34,593 nucleotides of DNA from a bacterium (GTDB lineage Bacteria; Planctomycetota; Planctomycetia; Pirellulales; Pirellulaceae), in the NCBI GenBank assembly GCA_024743355.1, contig JANSWS010000030.1, positions 1 through 34,593 on the forward strand. Direction: 5' to 3'. Under the pieces are notes generated by a model that was not told where the DNA came from, did no database searches, and saw only the letters and a program-made list of their open reading frames with translations. Positions within the stretch are counted from its first letter, which is position 1. Every line of letters starts with the position of its first letter. The translations under genes were made by a program, and so were the position numbers. This document shows positions 29,308-34,593 of this stretch, one piece after another.

Positions 29308-29749
29308 GTGTCAAGGGACCGAGATAGAACGGTTTCTCGGCAGAAATCGTGCGACCATCCTTCATATAGAGACGCAGGCGAACACACCAGCGAATCGTCA
29401 ACAGGCGTCCCTCGTAACTCAAGGGAGCAGCGGGCAGCGTGGTCACAATCGGGTGCGATTCACCATTAATTACGGGCAGAAGCTCGCCTTCAGACAGGCT
29501 CTTGAACAAGTGAACCCCGAAATCTTCACTGCCCTTACCCTCGGTGTACCACAGAACAGAAATCTCCAGTCGATCCACCTCTTCTGGGGATACCCGCTGG
29601 ACGCGATATTCAAACTCCAGCAATTCATTAGGTTCCAGCCTTGGCTGAAGCGCAAGAAACCGTAGCCCCAACGCAGGTTCGGTGCGTCGAGTCAGGCGGC
29701 GCTGCGGGGATAAACGGCGACTGGGAAACTTCGGTAAAACGCGGGCCAC
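29297..29749 (-). CDS. hypothetical protein, possible beta-sandwich (arrestin-like) fold
   Basis: 150 aa; LRFLALQPRLEPNELLEFEYRVQRVSPEEVDRLEISVLWYTEGKGSEDFGVHLFKSL; overlaps the upstream and downstream genes in the same direction. Confidence 0.65.
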   Translation of the reverse strand: MARVLPKFPSRRLSPQRRLTRRTEPALGLRFLALQPRLEPNELLEFEYRVQRVSPEEVDRLEISVLWYTEGKGSEDFGVHLFKSLSEGELLPVINGESHPIVTTLPAAPLSYEGRLLTIRWCVRLRLYMKDGRTISAEKPFYLGPLTREV

Positions 29750-30837
29750 TTAGGACATTCTCCCTCGACCACAATCTTCCAAACCAAGGCGTTGTGTTCA
29801 CTTTGGAACGAATGCATGATATCCGCGGGCAGGCTGATCGTGCAATCCAATTCCAACGGCTTTTCCGGTTCAGCTTCCAGCTTATACGAAATACTTTGCT
29901 GGCTAGCGGTTTCGCTCCAAGGTTCGTCCGTATCTTTGGCCACCCCATCAACCTTCGGCCTTCGCACATCAGCGATCTGCCCCGCTCCGTGTCGAAATGG
30001 CCCGTGGATCTGAGCCGGAATGCGATAGGTTTCGTGGCTTTCCGTGCGTACATCGGTGCCCTGCTCGTAGGTCGTTTCTTCGAAAGCCACCAGGGCAACC
30101 TTGAGCACCTTGAACGCCACACGTCCGTATTGGCAAAGGTATACGCGATAGTTGTTCCCGGGCAACAGCGGCAGATAGTCAATTTCGATAGCCGTTGGCC
30201 CAACGCCGGCCTTGCGACGGAACAATTGGAAAAACCAGCGGGTCGCGTAAAAGGCAACGGCAACGAACAGTACCAACAGGACACTCAGGAACCAATTCAC
30301 GCCGTGGCTGAGCGACTGTTGCAGTGTGACGACCAACAACACGGAAGTGACAGCATTCCAGGTGGTGGTAAACAATGCACTCAGGATCAATTGCGTGTTT
30401 TCACCGCGCTGGATGGGCAAGCGATAGGCCAATTTGACTCCTGGACTATCCGTCAGACTCTGTAGACTGGGTAAAGAATCGGGACTTTCCGTACGATTCC
30501 CGGCTGCTCGCTTCTTATGTTGCTGCTTCGCCTTGCTGGCTAGGGCCGATCGGCGTTCCGGCGATGCAAGTGTATGGGAGAGCTGCAAAACGAAGGCCGT
30601 AAGTCCAATCACCATGAACGAGACGGAAGCACATACCATCAGCCAGAAGCCGAAACCGGGTCTCAGGATTGTGGATTCAGGCCAAAATACTTGCCAGGAA
30701 ACCACAATGGTCAGAGATATAATGCCCAAAATGAACAGAGCCCCAAAGAAGGCCGCTTCGCTGACGCTGCCCACGACCCACCAGCCGCTGAGCCGCGTAC
30801 CGCGTTTCTTTCCCCACAGCCGTATCCACTTCGCCAC
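29692..30837 (-). CDS. multi-pass membrane protein with C-terminal arrestin-like domain signature
   Basis: 381 aa; N-terminal TM pair, basic linker, second TM pair, then a beta-rich domain ending SLPADIMHSFQSEHNALVWKIVVEGECPKWPAFYRSFPVAVYP. GTG start. Confidence 0.75.
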   Translation of the reverse strand: MAKWIRLWGKKRGTRLSGWWVVGSVSEAAFFGALFILGIISLTIVVSWQVFWPESTILRPGFGFWLMVCASVSFMVIGLTAFVLQLSHTLASPERRSALASKAKQQHKKRAAGNRTESPDSLPSLQSLTDSPGVKLAYRLPIQRGENTQLILSALFTTTWNAVTSVLLVVTLQQSLSHGVNWFLSVLLVLFVAVAFYATRWFFQLFRRKAGVGPTAIEIDYLPLLPGNNYRVYLCQYGRVAFKVLKVALVAFEETTYEQGTDVRTESHETYRIPAQIHGPFRHGAGQIADVRRPKVDGVAKDTDEPWSETASQQSISYKLEAEPEKPLELDCTISLPADIMHSFQSEHNALVWKIVVEGECPKWPAFYRSFPVAVYPRSAA

Positions 30838-30852
30838 CTAAGGCTCCTGAGA

Positions 30853-32262
30853 ATGATCGAGACCTCGATCCGCATGACCGTTCCAAATCTGACCCGACTA
30901 TCTTTTCTTGGAACGCCCCGATTTTCCAGGGGGCGACCTCGCGTCTGCTGCCAGCCCCAAACAAAGACTGCCCCCCGGTTACCAGGTCGGCAGCCGATAC
31001 CAAGCCCGTGGCCGCGCTGCCGCTGGTCATTCTACTTGAGTCTGGCATGGTTCACTTTGGGATTCCTCGAAGGCGGCCTAAGCCAGGACTGGCCTCAGAT
31101 CCTGGGGCCCAATCGCGATGGACAGGCTACGGCTCAGCAACTGCATCCCCAGCAATGGCCGGAGCGACTAACCCCCGCCTGGAAAGTCGAGCTTGGAAAC
31201 GGCCACGCGGGAGCCGCCATCGTGGGATCGCGCGTCCTGATCCCCCATCGGCGTGCGGATTCCGAAGTTCTTACCGCGCTGGAATTGGAATCGGGAGGAA
31301 CCCTTTGGGAATGCAGTTGGCCAGCCAGTTACCAGGGAACGATCACCCCCGACGACGGTCCGCGTTGCGTTCCTGTGTGCCACAAGGATTGGGCGGTTTG
31401 CTACGGGGCAGCCGGAGACTTGGTGTGCATCAATCTCTCAAACGGTGAGAAGCGTTGGCAGCGAACTCTGCGCAAAGACTACGATGCGGAAGACGGCTAC
31501 TTCGGGGCGGGGAGCTCGCCGCTCATCGTGAACGATCTGGTGATTACCTGCGTGGGCGGTGAAAAGGGTGGCGTGGTGGCAGTGGAACTGGACAGTGGCC
31601 GCACGCGTTGGACTTCTACCGGTCGAGAGGCGAGTTATGCATCGCCCATTCATATTAAACTGGGATCAGAAGATCTGTTGTTGGTAGTTACCCGTCTAGA
31701 CACCCTGCTGCTCAATGCCCGCGACGGTTCCTTGCTCTCCGAAGTCAAGTTTGGCAGCCGCGGCCCCACAGTGAATGCAGCCACCCCAATCGCCTTGGGC
31801 GGTAACGACTACCTATTGACCGCTAGCTATGGCGTAGGAACCCTGATACTGGGAATCGACGGCATTACTTTGGTCGAGAAGCTGCGAGATAGAAATCTGC
31901 TGGCCAGCCAGTACAACACGCCACTCTTGGTCAGCCAGCGAATCCTGGGCATTCACGGCAGGGAAGATGTCGGCATTGCGAGCCTGCGTTCGATTGATCT
32001 TCAGAGCCGCGAAGTCCTGTGGGAACAAGCCGAGTTTGGGGCGGCTCACTTGCTCAACTTTCAAGACCAAGTGTTGGCCGTTTCGCTGGATGGCATGTTG
32101 ATCATGTTGGATGGACAGGCAGATGCTTACGAGCCCCTCGCGCAGTCCTTCCTGCCCACAGGCACATACCGCGCCTTGCCGGCGGTCTCGGGCAATCAGC
32201 TGGTACTGCGGGCCTCGCACGGTCCGACCGAAAGTGAACTCATGATGTTCCGCCTGCAGTAG
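30853..32262 (+). CDS. PQQ-like beta-propeller repeat protein
   Basis: ORF 30574..32262; ATG 30853 is the first start clear of the divergent gene. DWPQILGPNRDGQATA, TPAWKVELGNGHAG, TLWECSW, LVCINLSNGEKRWQRTL, VVAVELDSGRTRWTST. Confidence 0.88.
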   Translation: MIETSIRMTVPNLTRLSFLGTPRFSRGRPRVCCQPQTKTAPRLPGRQPIPSPWPRCRWSFYLSLAWFTLGFLEGGLSQDWPQILGPNRDGQATAQQLHPQQWPERLTPAWKVELGNGHAGAAIVGSRVLIPHRRADSEVLTALELESGGTLWECSWPASYQGTITPDDGPRCVPVCHKDWAVCYGAAGDLVCINLSNGEKRWQRTLRKDYDAEDGYFGAGSSPLIVNDLVITCVGGEKGGVVAVELDSGRTRWTSTGREASYASPIHIKLGSEDLLLVVTRLDTLLLNARDGSLLSEVKFGSRGPTVNAATPIALGGNDYLLTASYGVGTLILGIDGITLVEKLRDRNLLASQYNTPLLVSQRILGIHGREDVGIASLRSIDLQSREVLWEQAEFGAAHLLNFQDQVLAVSLDGMLIMLDGQADAYEPLAQSFLPTGTYRALPAVSGNQLVLRASHGPTESELMMFRLQ

Positions 32263-32389
32263 TTTGGCATCGTTCGCTCACGCTCGCCTTTCGCTCGGCG
32301 GAAGCAAAGCAAAAAGCTTCCATCACGGAACGAAAGGGGACTATCGGACGCGAATCCAGCAAACGCTACTGGGAACCTATTCGAAATTC

Positions 32390-33904
32390 TCACTTCTTTC
32401 TGGCCTGAGGCCTTTGTCTTGGGTTGCGGTTCTTTCGTCGAGCGTCGGCCTCCGCCTGCACGGAGGTCATGTATGCCTGTAAGACCGACGGATCCCCGCG
32501 TTCTTCGAAGACCTCGGCCAATGGATCCCCACTGGACCGCATGTGCTCCAAGAGCCGTTCGCGAAGTTCATTGGCTGCCGATTCATGTTCGGCGGAATTG
32601 ATCAGATTCACCAGACAGTCCGGATCCTCTCGCACGTCGTACAACTCTTCCAATACGCGATGCTCCATCAAGTCAACGCGGGCGGCGACTTCCGAGTTAC
32701 TGAGAGCCATCATCTTCATCCGCCTCCAGCTGGAGGTTCCATTGGTGGCGGTAGCCATCAGGCGCTTGCCGTCGGACCAGGGATTGAAGATATAGAGATA
32801 ATCCTTGGTTTGAAGCGCTCGCATCGGATTGCGCTTCGCGCCCGAGTTTTCGTTGTACTCCTTGACGATGTATTCGCGATCCGCCTGCGATTCCCCGCGC
32901 AGCAAGGCCGCGAACGAGCGACCATCCAGATCCTGGGGAATATCCCAGTGCATTATCTCAGCCAAGGTGGGCAAGAGATCAACGGCGGAAACCATGTGCC
33001 TCTGATCCAGGGAATCCGGCGGAGTGACACCTGGCCAACGCACCATCAGCGGCGTACGAGTGCTGTGATGGTAGAGCTGCGTCTTTGCAAAGGGCAAAGG
33101 CATGCCGTGGTCCGACAAAAAAAGCACCAGGGTACGATCGTCCAGGCCACTTTCCTGCAAGGCTTGCAACACCTTCCCCACACCATCATCGGCCCGCCGA
33201 ACCGAAGAGTAATACAAAGCCAACTCCTGTTTCACCGCAGGATCGTCTGGCAAGAAGCCTGGTACCGGAACCTCTTCGGCCTGGAATACATGCGACGGCA
33301 CGTGAGGATCTACGCCCTGCTTGACTTCCGAATAGAACGGCTTGTGCGGGTCCGAAATGTTGATCAGCACACAGAACGGCTTACCCGCCTCCTCCGACGC
33401 AGCAATGGCCTGCCGCATCGAATCACCGTAACTCTCGGCATCTTTCACGTGAGGCCTGCTTCCGCCAGGAAGCTGATCCAGCTCCAAATCCCATGCATAG
33501 GGTGAATAGGGAGTGGAGTGCGAAATCTTGTGGCGTATGGCGGTAAAGTAGCCTGCTGATCGGGCCAAATCGCAGAGCACTGGATACTGAATCTTGCGGA
33601 CTTGATAAAAACCTTCCACACCATTGTTGTGCGGATAACGACCGGACCACATCACATTGCGGGATGGCATGCAATTGCCTACCTGGACATGCGCGTATTC
33701 GAAACGCAACGCCGTCCTGGCAAACGCATCCATGTTGGGTGTTGTATCGGCCAGCTGGCAGCCGTAGACCCCGACCGAATCGCAACTCATGTCGTCCACG
33801 GTGATCACTAACAGGTTGAGCGGCGACTGGGCGGTCAGAGGTGAGATAGCCATCCATAAAAGAAACACCCAGCTAGCCGCGAAGGCGAATGGTCTTGAAA
33901 GCAT
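32390..33904 (-). CDS. secreted sulfatase (Cys-type, FGly-dependent)
   Basis: ORF 32390..33925; likely start MLSRPFAFAASW (33904) with signal peptide. LLVITVDDMSCDSVGVYG, GNCMPSRNVMWSGRYPH (C-x-P-S-R), LFLSDHGMPLPFAKTQLYHHSTRTPLMVRWPG. Confidence 0.95.
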   Translation of the reverse strand: MLSRPFAFAASWVFLLWMAISPLTAQSPLNLLVITVDDMSCDSVGVYGCQLADTTPNMDAFARTALRFEYAHVQVGNCMPSRNVMWSGRYPHNNGVEGFYQVRKIQYPVLCDLARSAGYFTAIRHKISHSTPYSPYAWDLELDQLPGGSRPHVKDAESYGDSMRQAIAASEEAGKPFCVLINISDPHKPFYSEVKQGVDPHVPSHVFQAEEVPVPGFLPDDPAVKQELALYYSSVRRADDGVGKVLQALQESGLDDRTLVLFLSDHGMPLPFAKTQLYHHSTRTPLMVRWPGVTPPDSLDQRHMVSAVDLLPTLAEIMHWDIPQDLDGRSFAALLRGESQADREYIVKEYNENSGAKRNPMRALQTKDYLYIFNPWSDGKRLMATATNGTSSWRRMKMMALSNSEVAARVDLMEHRVLEELYDVREDPDCLVNLINSAEHESAANELRERLLEHMRSSGDPLAEVFEERGDPSVLQAYMTSVQAEADARRKNRNPRQRPQARKK

Positions 33905-34163
33905 GAACACACTCTTCTCATACAAGTGCCCGAATCGGAAATGGGACGACCGACAGCCGGGCCGGCTACAAGCCTGGCCACCGGAACAGCGCTGACTGTC
34001 CAGCTCCGCCTGCCGTCAAGATATCAGGATTATTCGGGTCCTGCCGCATGCAGAATCGAAAGTATCGATGCTTGCCGAAAACGTCGATTTACTGCTAGAG
34101 GCCGCAAAACAGGCACAGGCCGACGTCGACAAACAGGCGGAAGCGATCAAGGAGAAATGGGCA

Positions 34164-34593
34164 ATGGCAAGCAATTACCTGGGCTTCTGGCGGATTCTGG
34201 CAACAGCGCTGTTTGCTGCCAATTTCCTTCTTCCCGCCCACGACGGCCATCAAGCCCACGCACAAGTAACAACTTTCGCCTCAGCAAACGCCTCGCCTGC
34301 AGGCATTGGCTACTCTTCAGACTCATTAATGCGAAGCCTGGCTACGATTCAGCCGGGGCTGGACGACGTCGACAACGTGCAAATGCTCGGCACCATTCCA
34401 ACGGAAATGGATGCGACTGCCGTACAGCCGGCTGGCTATGGCTGTAGCCAATGCGACTCCGGATGCAACGGCACCACTTGCAGTTGTCAGGGTTCAGGGA
34501 CACCGAACGCGGCCCCCTGCATCGATTGTCCGCGGATCTCGACTCTGAAGCCCTATCACAACATCAACGTCTACGGCGCGCTGGTATTGGACA
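34164..34593 (+). CDS. secreted/outer-membrane protein, 3'-truncated at window edge (possible porin-like)
   Basis: Own translation from ATG 34164 (GGAG upstream): MASNYLGFWRILATALFAANFLLPAHDGHQAHAQVTT...GYGCSQCDSGCNGTTCSCQGSGTPNAAPCIDCPRISTLKPYHNINVYGALVLD; open to the end of the window, so not in the ORF track. Signal peptide then Cys-rich segment. Confidence 0.7.
   Translation, partial: MASNYLGFWRILATALFAANFLLPAHDGHQAHAQVTTFASANASPAGIGYSSDSLMRSLATIQPGLDDVDNVQMLGTIPTEMDATAVQPAGYGCSQCDSGCNGTTCSCQGSGTPNAAPCIDCPRISTLKPYHNINVYGALVLD

Noticed and set aside
29641-30465. 274 aa plus-strand ORF opposite the membrane arrestin-like gene
   Set aside because: The minus-strand ORF has TM segments and motif support and fits the operon; the plus-strand ORF shows no domain.
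32543-33505. 320 aa plus-strand ORF antisense to the sulfatase
   Set aside because: Opposite strand of a clear sulfatase with signature motifs; no domain or RBS support.
33926-34447. 173 aa ORF in another frame at the right edge
   Set aside because: The overlapping frame starting at 34164 has RBS, signal peptide and runs open to the edge; the 33926 frame is low-complexity Arg/Gly-rich and looks like an out-of-frame shadow.
1-34593. CRISPR array, tRNA/rRNA genes, prophage or intact IS transposase
   Set aside because: No regularly spaced repeats, tRNA-like cloverleaf, rRNA-like sequence, or transposase/phage structural motifs noticed by eye; a tRNAscan/Infernal run would be needed for certainty.

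Overview
The window is a gene-dense, bacterial, GC-rich chromosomal segment of about 34.6 kb. Its gene content suggests Planctomycetota (Pirellulales-like): Cys-type sulfatase, Gfo/Idh/MocA oxidoreductase, PQQ-like beta-propeller, CitG-like protein, stand-alone RNAP alpha-CTD. That assignment is inference from gene content only. I can support about 26 CDS, including cysS-ruvC-ruvA, trmD, an MlaE/F/D-type (MCE) ABC transporter, a LptF/G-type permease, a PP2C phosphatase, a histidine kinase/sigma54 regulator pair, a LexA homologue, an OYE-family oxidoreductase and a UvrD/PcrA-type helicase. I saw no rRNA, tRNA, CRISPR array or intact transposase. The observations most worth following are: (1) a LexA-family protein with a well-kept DNA-binding domain but no Ala-Gly cleavage site and apparently no catalytic Lys, so possibly a non-cleavable repressor; (2) a free-standing ~92 aa RNA polymerase alpha-CTD protein that keeps the DNA-contacting residues, divergent from the helicase; (3) a compact minus-strand cluster (30837 to 26984) with a membrane protein carrying an arrestin-like beta-sandwich signature, a second small beta-sandwich-like protein, a P-loop ATPase, an unknown protein and an orphan soluble histidine kinase; (4) a 92-bp MITE-like element with terminal inverted repeats and a CTAA target-site duplication; (5) a second palindromic dispersed-repeat candidate between mlaD and a PEGA-domain gene; (6) a secreted thioredoxin-trypsin-like protease fusion; (7) a histidine kinase with a spacer inside its dimerization hairpin; (8) a CysRS with a divergent KMSKS loop. 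A truncated ORF at the right edge (from about 34164) is missing from the supplied ORF track because it has no stop codon in the window.
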